Shown: positions 1 to 32,167, counted from the stretch's first letter. The stretch is DNA of 64,000 nucleotides from Prochilodus magdalenae (GCA_024036415.1 JAMWET010002911.1:434001-498000); one strand, 5' to 3'. Numbers and translations are program-made. Notes: generated from the sequence alone by a model not told the origin.

Positions 1-65
1 ACTATTTATGTTTCTCTTATCTTTCTTCTGTTTCTGTTATGTCAATCTATTTCTCTGTCTATTTA

Positions 66-104
66 TGTATCTGTCTGTCTGTCTGTCTGTCTGCCTGTCT
101 ATCA
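66..104. repeat. (GTCT)n microsatellite
   Basis: About nine GTCT units with one GCCT variant. Confidence 0.8.
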
Positions 105-569
105 TTATTATTATGATTCTGAATTACGTTAAGAAACTTCATATTATCTAAGAGAGAGGAGATAGCACTGCTACGTCAGTATATTTGCTCTGTCAGTGGC
201 TTAATAAGGTGTTTAAATCATATTAGCACTGGGAGAATATAAGCTACAAAGTGAGATATCTACTGTGTGGGAATTTACCAAATTTATTTGTTATTATTTA
301 TTTAAATAATATATTTTTAACACATTAATGGGGTAGATGAGTGCTGTTAAACATTCTTCTGTTCTTTGGCAAAGTCTGGGGAGTCTGTGGTACAATGGAT
401 TGGTTAGTAGGACTGTGACGATACCACCACTTAAACACTCACTGTTTACATGATAGAACGGTCACATAGACACACCTATAGAAGTACAGTGTTGCATGTG
501 TAACATGGGATATATCATAGAAAGCATTACTATCCAAATGTACAACTGTCCAATGGCTGTCCACTGGTG

Positions 570-1370
570 CTTACTGATTATGTCTGGCTAGAATTGCCTG
601 GAATTGTCCATTCGAACAAAGTTGCTCTGGCAAAATCACATTCAATGCAAGAGGCCCCACACACATATTCTGCAGATCAGCGCAGCATTCCTTAGCTGCC
701 ATGGCAGATGGGAGCAAAAGACTTACCAGAGTGCTTCTGTCCCTCTTGTGTGGCGCAGACCCCATGAAGCAAAAAGCCCCTGCTGTCAACTAGGCACTAT
801 GCTGGCTGATGGTGTTTTCATACCGGTGTAGGTTGTGTTCTTATGGCATAGTTTGGCCGGCTGTGTTTCACTTCTTGGTGACTATATGTGTTGGGAAATA
901 AAATGATGACATTAATTATCTCAATAAAAATATATCACATAAACAAAGATACAATAAAGGTTCGATATTAAAGTCCAGTTTCAGACTTTGGCTTTCTGCT
1001 TGCTAACTTTGTCCTTTGCAAGCAAGATTTGTGACACCACTATGCTTTACAACCATCTCTCCCCAGCTACCTCTAGAGTCCAATTTAGCCAGGTTTGCAA
1101 CCTTTTGTGGGCTTCATACACCCCACGATGAAAGAATATTCCAGGAGGATAATGCACTGTTTCATTGGGTTCAGACAAATGGTGTGGCCAAAATGTTTGC
1201 ATGACACGAGCTCAATCAAGGCATTCCACTGTCAGGCCTCGTTTGTGCTCCGATAATTCATGTCACCTTGCCATGAGCACACTGGCCAGTTTTCAACCTT
1301 ATCTACAAGATAACACCTCACAACGTATGCAGCTTTTGGTGTTCCTAAGCCGCCCACTGAAGTAATGCCC
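570..1370 (+). mobile_element. Degenerate Tc1-like transposase remnant
   Basis: Scattered pieces resemble a fish Tc1-like transposase. VWRRPHEA followed by CCQLGT fits the segment VWR.PHE...C..GT. About 300 bases later, IFQEDNALFH resembles the second catalytic block (FQQDNAPCH). Frames are broken between them and no terminal repeats were found. Confidence 0.35.
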
Positions 1371-3960
1371 CTTCATAATCTATTTACATACTGCTATTAC
1401 ATTCTGACTGTTGGATTGTTAGTGTAATACATATGTGTATATAATGGCAATCCTTACTTTCCCTTTACATAAAACAGCACAACAGGGGCTAAAGCCCAAC
1501 ACAGTCTAGTTAGTTTAGTTTAATGTGATGAACTAAAGATGTTGTTGCTGCAGATCTTGCAGGTTTGAACGCCTTTTAGTCGTAACGAGTGGTATGAGAA
1601 CATTTAAGCTTCAGATTGAGTTTAAAGACACTAGCACTCGGTAATGAGCTCCACCCCAGCTTAAGCATCATATGAATATTGCAGTAATGCAGTTATCATC
1701 ACAGCTTTACAGGTTAGTATTGTACTCTTTGTGCACCTAATTGCATTTCTGCATGATAACTACATCACTAGGCTACTTTATTTAAAAAAGGACTATTCAT
1801 TGGTAATCACAGCGTATTCAAGAAATTAGTCACATTCACATTTGTGCTACAAAGCCCTGCTCTTATAAGGTCATGCTGAGCTGGGTCATCAGATTTGAGA
1901 CATGCATTGATCATTCTAGAAGCAGTTGTAAAGATGGATGCATTTTGGTTTTTTTTTGCACAGACCACAGTCTTTGCAGCTATTTTTTTACACTGTTAGA
2001 TTGAATTAAAACAATATCTTACATTTACGTTTATCTTTAGCAACGCTGAGGTGTTCTATTATACACTCATTGAGAAAAAATAATACACCCAGATGCATTC
2101 AATTATGTTTAAAGCAGAACTGTAAATGATTACAGGTCTGGTCTTGTTATGCAAGGGCGCCATTCAGACACAGGTAGCACCTACATTACACACTCCATCT
2201 CTGTTTGGACACTTTCTAGGCACTTAGCAGAAGAAAATGTGGTGTTGTGGTGCCCATTACGTATCCTGCCCTTGCCAGGGAGCAGGATTCGCCTTTGTTT
2301 GCAGTGGTGTATTCAACCTGTATGCCTCCATGCCTAACCATATCACAATGTTGTATCCAGGACAGAGGTGGCCCAACAGGGCACTAGCTTACTTTCAATT
2401 TTCCAGTTTTCAGCAATAAACTTAACCCTTTTTTCTAACGTTGTAATCATTTACATACAGTATATCATCATAATATTCTCGCATGTAAAGTTTTATTCAA
2501 TTCAACTCTTTCATGTTGTTTTTTTTTTGGTCATCAAGTAAATTTCTGTTAAATGTCATATTTTCCTTATTAACCTTATTTATAATGTTTTGTGGCCACA
2601 CCCTCATGTCGCAGCATGAGTTTTTTTGCTTTGCACTCACCAGAACCCTTGAAGCCCAGCATTTTTGAAGATTTGTGAGTCTTGAGGTTTGCACAGATGA
2701 GAGTGAAAGAGAAAGGCAGGAGGGGGAAAATAGGAGTAGGATGAGGTACAAGCCAGACAAAGAGGAAAAAACAGAACACCGGGCATAAGGAGAGCAAAAA
2801 GGAGTACTGGGGCAGATTTGCCAGTGCCTGTATTGTAGCTCCCCTCTCTGCATCCCACTTTCACCCCACCGCCCTCCAGAGCTTATATAAAAGCGCCATG
2901 GAGCCAGAGCAAGCACCAGCTATTAATAGCAGCACTGCAGAGCACAAAATGTTGGTGTGGGCCACGTGTGTGTGTGCTAACTGAAAAATTAAAGGAAGTA
3001 TTTTGGCAATGCATTGTAAACAAATGAAGGTCAGGAAGAGAAGGGGGGACAGCGAAACTTGCATTTGCATCTGTGTGAGGGGCTTTAAGTGCCCTAAAAT
3101 GTGTTGGTGTTTTTTTTTTCTTTAGTTTCCTTCAAGAGCATGATTTTATTTAGTATCTTTACTCTTTTTTTTCTAGCCCTGTGTCTCCTCTATCAAGTTC
3201 TTGATGCATTAAGGTGTGCTGTTTTATTATTTCATTTTATTTATTTATTTTTGTAGAGATCTATCTCTCCGTTTCCGGACAGATCTTTTGTTATTGTCTT
3301 TTGGTAGGAAATGTTTGCAGTTTATTCAAAGAAGTAATAAATGTAGTGTTTAGTCCCCAGCACACTGTATGCAAAACTTCATATCTTTTGATTTAATTGA
3401 ATTCTTTAAACATTTTCTGTGGGAATGCATGCAGGCAATGTTGTTGTTCTTTACTCTGGAAACCACCCCTTCACTAATGGTTTTCACCTCCTGAAAGCTG
3501 AATTTAGCGTCTAGGTTGATGAAAACAGAAAAAGGACTGTGCAGAGCCCTCTGGAGGGTTTCATTGGAACCACCCTGAAATCTTTTAGCACTTAATGAGG
3601 TCCTTAAAGAATGTTTTTTTTCCTGATCATCAACAAGATTATTTTTATTATTCAAATTCAAATTATTTGAATTTCAATATTATGAAAATATTATTAAATT
3701 ACTTAATTGACAAATTTCCAAGTTCATCATCAGACACTGAAACACTAGCTGCATTTTATAAGGCTAAGGAGCTGGATTACAATCACTGTAGGCTGGGGGT
3801 CACATTTCATTCATTCATTCATTCTTTTTCTCTTTCTTTCATTCTTTTATTCAGTCGACCTTACCCAAATCTGAAATCGAATGATGCTGACTCTAATTTA
3901 CTGTGTATTCAAATTCAAGCCTATACAGAAATTGAGAAAAACAAGTAAACAAATAAATAA
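1371..3960. other. Non-coding stretch, no gene recognised
   Basis: Apart from the MITE-like block near 2.1-2.5 kb I see only AT-rich sequence. The open frames on the reverse strand at 2497-2916 show no domain and poor amino-acid composition. Confidence 0.5.
2050..2475. repeat. Short inverted-repeat element (MITE-like)
   Basis: GTAAATGATTACA near 2123 is mirrored by TGTAATCATTTAC near 2442, bounding a block of about 320 bases with no coding signal. It may be the remains of a Tc1-like element. Confidence 0.3.
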
Positions 3961-3962
3961 AC

Positions 3963-3966
<4 letters not shown>

Positions 3967-4008
<42 letters not shown>

Positions 4009-4032
4009 AATAATAATAATAATAATAATAAT
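3967..4032. repeat. (ATT)n / (AAT)n microsatellite
   Basis: About 13 ATT units followed by about 10 AAT units, so the tract can fold on itself. Confidence 0.9.
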
Positions 4033-4159
4033 TATAATCCAAACTGTTGAGAATTATAGATTATGGGATAACAGGTCAAATATATAAAACTTATTAGTAA
4101 CTAAAAAAAGTAAAAGTTAATAAAATGTATTGACAGGTCAAAAGTCATGAGATAGCTGT

Positions 4160-4600
4160 ATGTAAATGGATTATGATGGGACGTTACCTCAGGGGACGGC
4201 TTAGTAATGTACACACCTGTATAAACTGTGAGTGAAGGATTATTCTGCAGGCATAACCCATCGTTTCGGGGATACATGCAGTCCATTGAGGGCTGCAAAT
4301 GGTCACCAAGAAGTGAAACATAGAGGGCATTAGTCAGTGATTAAGTAGTCCAGTGGTCCCAAACCATGCCATGAGGATGCTCCACACTCATATAAAACCA
4401 CCCCCAGTCTGCACAGTGCCTTGTTGACAATCGGGATTCATAGTTTCATTGGGTCTGCGGCACACACAAACTGTACCATCAGCTTAAAACAATTGGTACC
4501 GTGACTCATCAGACCATGCCACATGTTGCCATGATTTCTTTATATGACATATTCCTAGCACACGCATGAAACTGTGGTTTGAGGAATGTTAAAAGCCTGC
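4160..4600 (-). mobile_element. Degenerate Tc1-like transposase remnant
   Basis: The reverse strand reads WHGLMSHG, then a broken GPLDYLITNALYVSLLGDHL followed by QPSMD. This fits the middle of a fish Tc1-like transposase (GPL...L.GD.YV.LLGDHL.PFM) from the same broad family as the remnant at 0.6-1.4 kb. The frame is interrupted and the terminal repeats are lost. Confidence 0.4.
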
Positions 4601-4889
4601 ACAACTTTGGAAATTTAAAGTCTTATTCATCTGGCACCCACTATTGTACCTATATAGAAAGAATAAAAAAAAAAGAAAAAAAAACAAACTACAACATAGC
4701 AAAATTAGAAGCTAACTAAAATCAGGAAGTGGATGTGATGAAATGCTAAAAGTCATTCTAGCAAGCAAAGGTATAGAGTATTATTTAAATAATTACACCT
4801 CACTGGTACACTGAGGCTACAAGCCGAATTTTCCAGTTTAGCAAAAGCTCTTGGCACTTAAAGGGTGATCCTGAACAAGCTTGTTACAT

Positions 4890-5676
4890 GTCTAAATATG
4901 TTTATTTGATCAGCTCCACCTACTTTATAGGGGCACTTTCTAGTTCAATTACAGACTGTAGTCCATCTGATTCTCTGTATACTGTGTTGTCCCTTTTTAC
5001 CCTGTACTTTAATAGTCAGAACCCTCACAGGACCACCACAGAGCAGGTATTATGTATGTGGTGGATCATTCACAACACAGCAGTGACACTGACGTACTAG
5101 TGGTGTGTTAGTGTGTGTTTGGCTGGTGTGAGTGGTTCAGACACAGGAGTGCTGCTAGTGTTTTTAAACACTCACTGTCCATTTCTTTAGACACTTCTTC
5201 ATTCCAAAACCACCTTAGAGATGTAGAGTCAATGACAGTAGCTCATCTACTGCTACAGAGTTTATGCTGGGCATCCTCTAGTCCTTTATCAGTGGTCACA
5301 AGACGCTGCCCCCAGAATACTTTTGGCAGAATGGTTTCGGTTGGTGGACTGTTCTCAGTCCAACAGTGACAATTAGGTGTTAAAAAGCTCTGATCCACTC
5401 ACCAGCACAACACAGGCCAACACACCACCATGTCAGTGTCACTTCAGTGCTAAGAATGATCAACCACCCACATAATACCTGCTCTGTGGTGGTCCTGTGG
5501 GGCCCTTACCACTAAAAAGGTGATGTGGGATTAACAAGGTATGCAGAGAAACAAATGGGCTACAGTCAGTAATAGTTGAACTACATGGTGCACCTATGTG
5601 GTAGATAGAGCTAATAAAATGGGTAAAGAGTGTAGATACTTTTATGGTGGTTTTAATGTTATGGCTGATCGGTGTA
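4890..5676. mobile_element. Foldback-type non-autonomous DNA element
   Basis: About 790 bases with internal inverted arms: 5030-5072 (AGGACCACCACAGAGCAGGT...) pairs with 5455-5500 (...ACCTGCTCTGTGGTGGTCCT). The right end, TTATGGCTGATCGGTGTA, is a sequence I recognise as common in fish genomes. There is no transposase. Confidence 0.55.
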
Positions 5677-5789
5677 TGTCAATGTGTTACTGTATATTTA
5701 GTATTGTGTTTCTTTAGGGTTGTGTTAAAGTCAGTGTCAGAGATCTCTGGAAATAGCATTATTTTAGTTTTCCCAACATTTACTTACTT

Positions 5790-7328
5790 TACAGGTTTCT
5801 GGTCATAAAATTATAATATCATGAAAAAGTTGATTTATTTCAGTAATTCCATTCAAAAAGTGAAGCTTGTATATTATATTTCTTTTATTTCTTTTAATTT
5901 TGATGATTATGACTGGCAACTAATGAAAACCCCAAATTCAGTATCTCAGAAAATTAGAATATCACTTAAGACCAATACAAAAAAGGATTTTTAGAAATGT
6001 TGGCCAACTGAAAAGTATGACATGTACAGCACTCAATACTTAGTTGGGGCTCCTTTTGCCTGGATTACTGCAGAAATGCGGCGTGGCATGGAGTCGATCA
6101 GTCTGTGGGACTGCTCAGGTGTTATGAGAGCTCTGATAGTGGCCTTCAGCTCTTCTGCATTGTTGGGTCTGGCGTATCGCATCTTCCTCTCCACAGAGGA
6201 AGGTCAGGTAAGTTTGCTGGCCAATTAAGAACAGGGATACCATGGTCCTTAAACCAGGTACTGGTAGCTTTGGCACTGTGTGAAGGTGCCAAGTCCTGTT
6301 GGAAAATGAATCTGCATCTCCATAAAGTTGGTCAGCAGCAGGAAGCATGAAGTGCTCTGAAACTTTCTGGTAGATGGCTGCATTGACCTTTGACCTCAGA
6401 AAGCACAGTGGACCAACACCAGCAGATGACATGGCACCCCAAACCATCACAACTTCACACTGGACCTCAAGCAACGTGCATTCCGTGCCTCTCCTCCCTT
6501 TCTTCAGACTCTGGGACCTTGATTTCCAAAAGGAAATGCAAAATTTACTTTCATCAGAGAACATAACTTTGGACCACTCAGCAGCAGTCCAGTCCTTTTT
6601 GTCTTTAACCCAGGCGAGACCGACTGACACTGTCTCTTGTTCAAGAGTGGCTTGACACAAGGATGCCACAACTGAAACCCATGTTTTGCATACGTCTGTG
6701 CGTGGTGGTTCTGGAAGCACTGACTCCAGCTGCAGTCCACTCTTTGTGAATCTCCCTCACATTTTTGAATGGGTTTTGTTTCACACTCCTCTCCAGGGTG
6801 CGGTTATCCCTGTTGCTTGTACACTTTTTTCTACCACATCTTTTCCTTCCCTTTGCCTCTCTATTAATGTGCTTGGACACAGTGTGCTGTGAACAGCCAG
6901 CCTCTTTAGCAATGAACTTTTGTGTCTTGCCCTCCTTGTGCAAGGTGTCAATGGTCATCTTTTGGACAACTGTCAAGTCAGCAGTCTTCCCCATGATTGT
7001 GTAGCCTACAGAACTAGACTGAGAGACCATTTAAAGTTCTTTGCAGGTGTTTTGAGTTAATTAGCTTATTAGTGTGTGGCACCAGGCGTCTTAAATATTG
7101 AACCTTTCCTTTTCACAATATTCAAATTTTCTGAGATACTGAATTTGGGGTTTTCATTAGTTGTCAGTTATAATCATCAAAAATAAAAGAAATAAACACT
7201 TGAAATATATCAATCTGTGTGTAAAATGTGTGTGAATGAATATAATATACAAGTTTCACTTTTTGAATGGAATTACTGAAATAAATCAACTTTTTCATGA
7301 TATTATAATTTTATGAGCAGCACCTGTA
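5790..7328 (-). mobile_element. Tc1-like transposon, nearly full length
   Basis: About 1.54 kb bounded by TA. The long terminal inverted repeats begin TACAGGT at both ends and share ATAAAATTATAATATCATG and AATTCCATTCAAAAAGTGAA. Inner blocks matching CAGTATCTCAGAAAATT lie at about 5940 and 7130. One reverse-strand transposase is inside. Part of the right end recurs at 12.9 kb. Confidence 0.9.
6033..6994 (-). pseudogene. Tc1-like transposase, broken
   Basis: The start is taken at 6994 (MGKTADLTVVQK), the usual N-terminus of this group. The helix-turn-helix region is visible (KFIAKEAGCSQHTVSKHI), followed by the basic CGRKKCTSNRDNRTLE, KNVREIHKEW and the first catalytic aspartate block (MFSDESKFC). 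GAMSSAGVGPLCFL and LYGDAD follow. The second catalytic block and the NPIENLW block are damaged by small deletions and frameshifts, so the enzyme is dead. Confidence 0.85.
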
Positions 7329-7699
7329 TAGCTGTACAAGGCTAATTGTAATGCATTAAAATGTAGCACCAATATTGTCAAATTGTCCTGAATAGTGTCA
7401 TTAGCATATGAAAGTACTTTGTGACAATGGAGGTGCTTTAATCCAAATATTAAACAATACTGGTTTGAACAGCAAACCTTATTTTTTGTAGGCTTATTAA
7501 AGTAGGGTGTGATCAACTGTATCAAATGCTTTAGAGAGATACAGAGTGTTTTCTTTCTATCGATAGCAGTGAAAAGACTTGTAGTCGAAAATAATTGAAT
7601 TTTCAATTCATTGAACTTAGATTTTGGCTAAACTTAGAATTTTGTGATGAGTTTATAGTAATAACTAGAAAAGTGCATTTCCTGATGGAACCGCGGGAT

Positions 7700-8430
7700 G
7701 GTTGCGCAGCTTGCTCAGTGAGGAATGAGGGATGAGTAAATGAGTGCGGGTCGGTATGACTGTGTATTAACGTGCGGGAGCCTGCCTTTAGTGAGTACCC
7801 GAAGTTTGGTGGCTTTTGGGTGAACGGAAACGAGTGCGGGTCGAAAATGACTGGGACTCTATGGGAGGAAGGAGGGATGAATAAACGACAGATAGACGAG
7901 TGCGGGTCAGTATGACTGTGGGTAAGTGCTTGGGGACCCGCCCTTAGTGTGTATGTGAAGTTACACGTATCTCAGGTGATTGAAACACCCGGCTTTAGTT
8001 GTGTCTAAAAATGACTGGGTCTTTATGGGAGGAACGAGGGATGAATAAATGGCAGATAGATGAGTGCGGGTCAGTATGACTGTGGGTTAGTGCTTGGGGA
8101 CCTGCCCTTAGTGTGTATGTGAAGATTCGCGCCTCTCGGGCGAATGAAACAGCCAGCTTTAGGTGTGTATAAAAATGACTGGGACTCTATGGGAGGAACG
8201 AGGGATGTGGGAAAAAGAGGAGAGATGAACGAGTGTGGGTCAATCCATCACGAATGCTGGCTCAGAGCTTCGCCCCGAACTCTTGTATCCGATTTGGAGG
8301 CTTTAGGTCGAGCGGGAGGAGAGTACATAAGCAAAAAAGTTTCCGTCCAATTCATTTTTTATGGGAGGAAAAAGGGATGCGAAAAGAAAGAGTAACAAAC
8401 GAGTGCGGGTCAATCCAACACTGAATTCCT
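7700..8430. repeat. Minisatellite of about 156-170 bp units
   Basis: GAGTGCGGGTC or a close variant recurs at about 7742, 7898, 8062, 8231 and 8401. Between them recur GTATGACTGTG, TGGGGACC, CCCTTAGTGTGTATGTGAAG and ATGGGAGGAACGAGGGATG. The array is GC-richer than its surroundings. ORFs across it look accidental. Confidence 0.8.
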
Positions 8431-9831
8431 GAATTCCTAAAGCAATTGTGTTTTGGTCTGATGCTGTATGTTGTAGAAAACCTTTCAAAAACACAGATTT
8501 GTTTACAGTGGTGATGATGGAAAACAAGGATTGCATTATTTAGATCATATATTTTATTTAGTACATAAAGTGACGAGTGAAGCTATGATGTTGATAATGG
8601 TAGGATAGCCACAAGCAGATTATCTTGGTACTATTTTGCTTACTATACTACCCTGCCTGTACCTCCCCACCATGAATGAATTTAAATATTCATTTTAGGC
8701 CCAACACTATTGTAAACTCAATGCCTAAGGCATCAGGCAACATATAGGAATTTTGTGTTACAGCTTTATGTGTGGAATGGTTTACTTGAGTTTTTGACTA
8801 GAGTTGTAAGATAATAGAAAGAAATTAAAGCTTATATCTTACCAGTTAACACAATGTGCACACTACATATTTAAACCATTTAATTCCTTAGATCTAATCT
8901 CATTATACTTTTTTTGTGGATTCTAACAATCTATTATTGTTATTATACTAGCATAAAAATGAACAAAACTATGCTATGCAACTTAAAACTGCAGTATCTG
9001 GAATCACTTCCCAATGCACGATGATCTGACTCAAGTACAAGGTGGCCTTCAAGATTCATTGCAGGCTGAAGTCAAAACAACAGAATGCCAGACTTGGACT
9101 TAGATTTCTCTCTAGTGGGGAAATATAATATAGTTCCTATCCAGGAACTAATCTTTTCTCTTCTATTGCATTTTATTACTGTTTACAATAAACTGCATAA
9201 CAATTATATTGAATCACTTTGGTGTTTGCTAAATATATAACTTTAAATTTTACGGAAGTATATTTCCTAACATTTTTCCCCACATTTATTTTTTTCTAAT
9301 CTATTTTTTCCCTCAATTTCATTGCATCTACTGGTGTTGCTCTGCTAAGCAGATTTACTTTGGTAATGCTGTTTGATCCTTTGAAAAAAACAAAAAAAAA
9401 AACATTTTAAAGGATTCCATCACATCTAATTTAAAAAATTTTGAAATTGCCACATCTTCCCTCAAACAGTATCATCACTGCCAACTAAGCACACTGACAG
9501 TGTTGTTTTTTTGTTTGTTTATTTTGTTGTTTATTTTTTTTAAATTTATTTTCAATATATTCCATATAGTTGATTTTGCAGAACACTTTGCTTTAAAAAT
9601 TTAAATTGATTGCTATTCTTTTATAGACAGTTACTGGGTTCCCATTTTAATCTTTAAACAAAAGTCTGTTTTCCCATAACAAATGACATAAGTACTGTCT
9701 AATAACAAACTGATATTTGCATTGCTTCATAACTGATACACTGTCATTAGTGAATATTATCTTTTAGGTTATACTATACACATACACACAGCGGCTTACA
9801 TTAATATTTTTCATCCATGTTTGTGTCACAG
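8431..9831. other. AT-rich non-coding sequence before the first gnas exon seen
   Basis: I looked for the preceding gnas exon (RSNEYQLIDCAQ-like) and did not find it. Only poly-A/T runs and no recognised repeat. Confidence 0.5.
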
Positions 9832-28565
<18,734 letters not shown>

Positions 28566-28799
28566 TCTGTTTCATTATTTTCACAGAGCCTTTTACAAAA
28601 CTGTTTCCTAACTCCCATACTCCTGCCCTTCCCACTCCCATGCAAAGCCAAAACTATGGACAATGTGTACTACTGAAGTGTAACAGACCCTCCTATTCTT
28701 GTTTGTTATTGTTTTTTAAACAATATGTTGAATGGAGGAATATTTCTTTGTTGCCATTCCACAAAGCTCTTGGCTACCTCCGTCTTTTTTATTTAATAC

Positions 28800-29798
28800 A
28801 AATGTATAAATATATATAAACAGTATATGAGTAATGTGAATGTATAAATACACACACTCATACATGCAGTCTGGTATCTGCTAATTTCTGAAGATTGCAT
28901 CACCTTGTCACCCCCTAGCCTCCTGGACTCTGCTGCTCTTTCAGTCTGAACACTGAAAAGTGTTCACCAATGAAGGGGTAGGGGTGAATACCGGGAAAAG
29001 GAGAACGTAAAAAAGAAAGTAATGCACTTTTGCATTAAGTTTAACTCACTGTATTTTATTTTAAAGATGGACATATTTGATGTAGCATTGTAATGTTTGA
29101 TTCTATGCCCTGCTGTAATCTGTGGTATTGGTTGGAGTAAAATTGAAAGGAGACTCCAGAAGATTCAGAGTCTTTGCCTGCTCTGTAAAGTTAAAGAAAC
29201 CACAGTTTCACTGATCTGTTCAGACATTCTGTTTAGTCCTAAGACCATTTTGGGTGAGAACAGAAAAAAAAATATCATTTCTTATTTTTCTTTCTACAGG
29301 TTACAGGTTGTGCACGGTTAAAGTTTCCCTGTGCAGATAAAAAGGTTAGATTATTTTGTACAAATTTTTGCAAAGAGAGAAAAAATCTACTTGTAGATCT
29401 TTGTGCCTTCATAATGGCTGTACCTGTAAATGAAGCTGAAATGTAAGTATGTTTTTGACTGCACTGTACAGCTTGATGTCACCCTTTCAGCAGAAGGGAC
29501 TGCAGATGGGGACTTATTATGGGTTTTAGATTCTTTTTTGTGTTTGTTTGTTTCTTTCTTGAAAAGAAAAATGCTGTCTAGTTAAAAAAAGAAGCATCTA
29601 AAAATGTGTATACTTTATGCAAATTGATTCCATTGCCATCACACAAAACGGCAACATGCTTTTTATTTTGTTTTTATTTTTCTTTAATTTTAAGATATTG
29701 AAATCAATGTGCTCAAAAAACACAACCTGGTGTTGTTTTCATAGAGACCTTTTTCGATATAAAATATGTCTGCAATATGTGCGTGCATGTGTGTGCGC

Positions 29799-29833
<35 letters not shown>

Positions 29834-31127
29834 TGAGCGCACACAAATGTGAGACAGACACTGAGCCAGATGCATGATGTATGTGTGTAGTGTGTATGCA
29901 AGAGTGCATTATGTTATGTGTGTACATGTACATTTATAGGTCTGATATAAATATATATGTACAATGATTCATGTTTAATTATGTGTGTGTTTAGGTGTAT
30001 ACATGCCTTTCTATGTATACAGTGAAGATGTGTACATACACACATAGGTAAGCATGTCTGGAGTGAAATGAATATATGAAATAAATGGGTGTGTGCAATA
30101 CTGACAGGAGTTTTACTTGTCTTACCATTGTCCCAAGTGTTTGAAGTATTCCATATAAGGCTGTGATTTGAAAAATCTAGTACTCCATAAATTCTAGCTA
30201 GTTACTGTCATAGCTTAGATTTGTGTCCCTGCCTCCTACCCTTCCTGCCACATTCTTAAGGCTTGCTATCTTAAAAGGTAATCTTATCAGAGTATGGTAG
30301 GAGCAAAGGCATAGTAATTTGAGTTTTTTCAGCACACAAATACTGTAGACCAAAGAAAGATGTTGTCTGACATAAGAAACTTGACAAAACATCAGAGCAT
30401 CAATCAAAGTGTTCATATCATCATTTGTTATAATTGTGGAGGGAAAAAAACATTAAGCTCTGAATACCACTGACTGTTCACCAACTTTGAACCTTAATAT
30501 TTCCTGAAAGTGTTATCCTCTTTACCTAAAACTTTAAAGGAATGAACAAGAAAAAAGCGGAAGAGCAACACAACTTATTTTCAGTAATTTCAACAGATTT
30601 GTTTAGGAATTGTAAAACCTCGTTTTACCAATATGGTAAATAATAATATTTCACATCCTTAGGTTTATGGTCATGTGCTAGTTTAATAGTTATTTTTCAA
30701 TGCTTCTTTAATATGAAAACTTGCACCTTAACAACTTTAAACCAAGCTAGCTGTAACGTGAGCAACTAGGTGACAGCAGAACCTGTAGACGGTTTGATTT
30801 CATTTGAAGTAATTCATTCACTGTAAAAATATTCACTGCTTTAAATTAACACCAGAAACAAATCTGACTTATTTTATTAGTTATAGTATATAGTTAGACC
30901 AGAAGACCAGTGAAATGCCCACAGCAATGTCGAGAACAATGTTGAAGACGATGCTAATCCAGTACAAAATTTGTGTCTTTACTGCCACTTAGCTATAACC
31001 ATTTACAGTTTTATTTTGTGTTATGTGTAGGGTAGTGGATTTTGTAATTCAGAATTGAAATTCAGAATCACAAAGGGTGTATAACTATATAAAATAGTTT
31101 TAAATCCAAGTGCAAAACAATGCAGTA
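28800..31127. other. Region after gnas, no further gene seen
   Basis: Probably holds the gnas 3' UTR for an unknown distance, the (GT)n tract and AT-rich sequence. AATAAA occurs at 30080. Confidence 0.45.
29785..29830. repeat. (GT)n microsatellite
   Basis: Uninterrupted GTGTGT core after a GTGCGTGC prefix. It produces spurious Thr-His and Cys-Val reading frames on both strands. Confidence 0.9.
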
Positions 31128-32167
31128 CAATATACCAGTGGTGAATGAAGTACACAAACCAAGTAGAAATACCCAAGGTAAAATATTCCTTCAGCAAAAA
31201 GTTTTTTTTTTCATTAAGACTGCCAGTGCAGCGAAAATACAAAAGTATTTGCCTTTAAGTACTAATACTTACTCTGTTAATGCATTCAGTGTGAAAGCAG
31301 GTCCGTTCAGACAGTGGAGAGTGTTCCATTAAAAAATCAGAGCAAGTCATCTGCATGTGACAGATTTAGCTAAGCAGAGAAGGAGCAAAGCACAACAACA
31401 CACCATATCCATTAAGTAACAGACTAAAGAAGCTAGCACATATTGCACTTCATTTTGGAAAGAAAAAGTCCTGCAGAACATTGAATTGTTCCCACACGTA
31501 ACAGACCATGTAAACATTATCTTTGTTAGCAAGTGCCCTGATTGAGTGCCCTTAAAGTTGACTACTCACCACGCTGTGGTGCTGAGGGGTCTGTTTCTCA
31601 AGGTTCTCAAACCTTGTTGATAACAATGTCCAGGATGATACACCAGTGAATTAATGTTTATCTCCTAATTTATTATTTTTGATGGAAAAATGGAAATACT
31701 TCAGAAAAAAATTCACCAAAACAATAACAATGAAACTTAAACTTGTAACTAAGTTGCAAATAAATCTTAAACCAAAAATTTTCTTGTTTGCAAAAAGTTG
31801 TTTTATAGTTTTACTTAAAAGAAAATTGTTCTCCTTTAGTGTTCTGTGTTCATGATCATTTGAATGGACATCAGTGTCCATTAATGACCTTCTATTAAAG
31901 ACTGGTGGAGTCAGATTGACACTATAGTCTCTTCACCTAATATAAGTTGATTAAGAGTCTTGTTTCAGAAATCATAATAGGACATTAGAGCCATAATAAA
32001 TCATGCTACTTTTACTTTCCATACTTAAGAACATTTGACGGGAAATACTTTAGTACTTTTACTCAAGTGGGGAGGACTTTTACCTTTACTTTTACTGGAG
32101 GAGTATTTTACCAGACCTATCTCTACTTTAACTCAAGTACATGGTTTGTGTATTTCGTCCACCCATC
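31128..32167. mobile_element. Non-autonomous DNA transposon with inverted ends
   Basis: The left end CCAGTGGTGAATGAAGTACA and the right end (reverse complement GGGTGGACGAAATACACAAA) match over about 60 bases, including ACACAAACCA and GGTAAAATA(T/C)TCC. About 1.04 kb, AT-rich inside, without transposase. A hAT origin is suspected only because a hAT-like gene remnant follows. Confidence 0.6.

Noticed and set aside
365..420. Possible tRNA-like stretch (GTGGTACAATGGATTGGTTAG)
   Set aside because: A box-A-like match only; no B box at the right spacing and no cloverleaf by eye.
2497..2916. 139-codon reverse-strand open frame
   Set aside because: No recognised domain, repeat-like composition, overlapping frames equally open; no splice support.
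8144..8424. Two + strand open frames
   Set aside because: They run through the tandem minisatellite and show no protein-like conservation between units.
7700..8430. CRISPR-like array
   Set aside because: Repeats are long tandem units without short identical repeats and unique spacers, in a vertebrate context.
29690..29933. Three reverse-strand open frames rich in Thr-His
   Set aside because: Produced by the (GT)n microsatellite.
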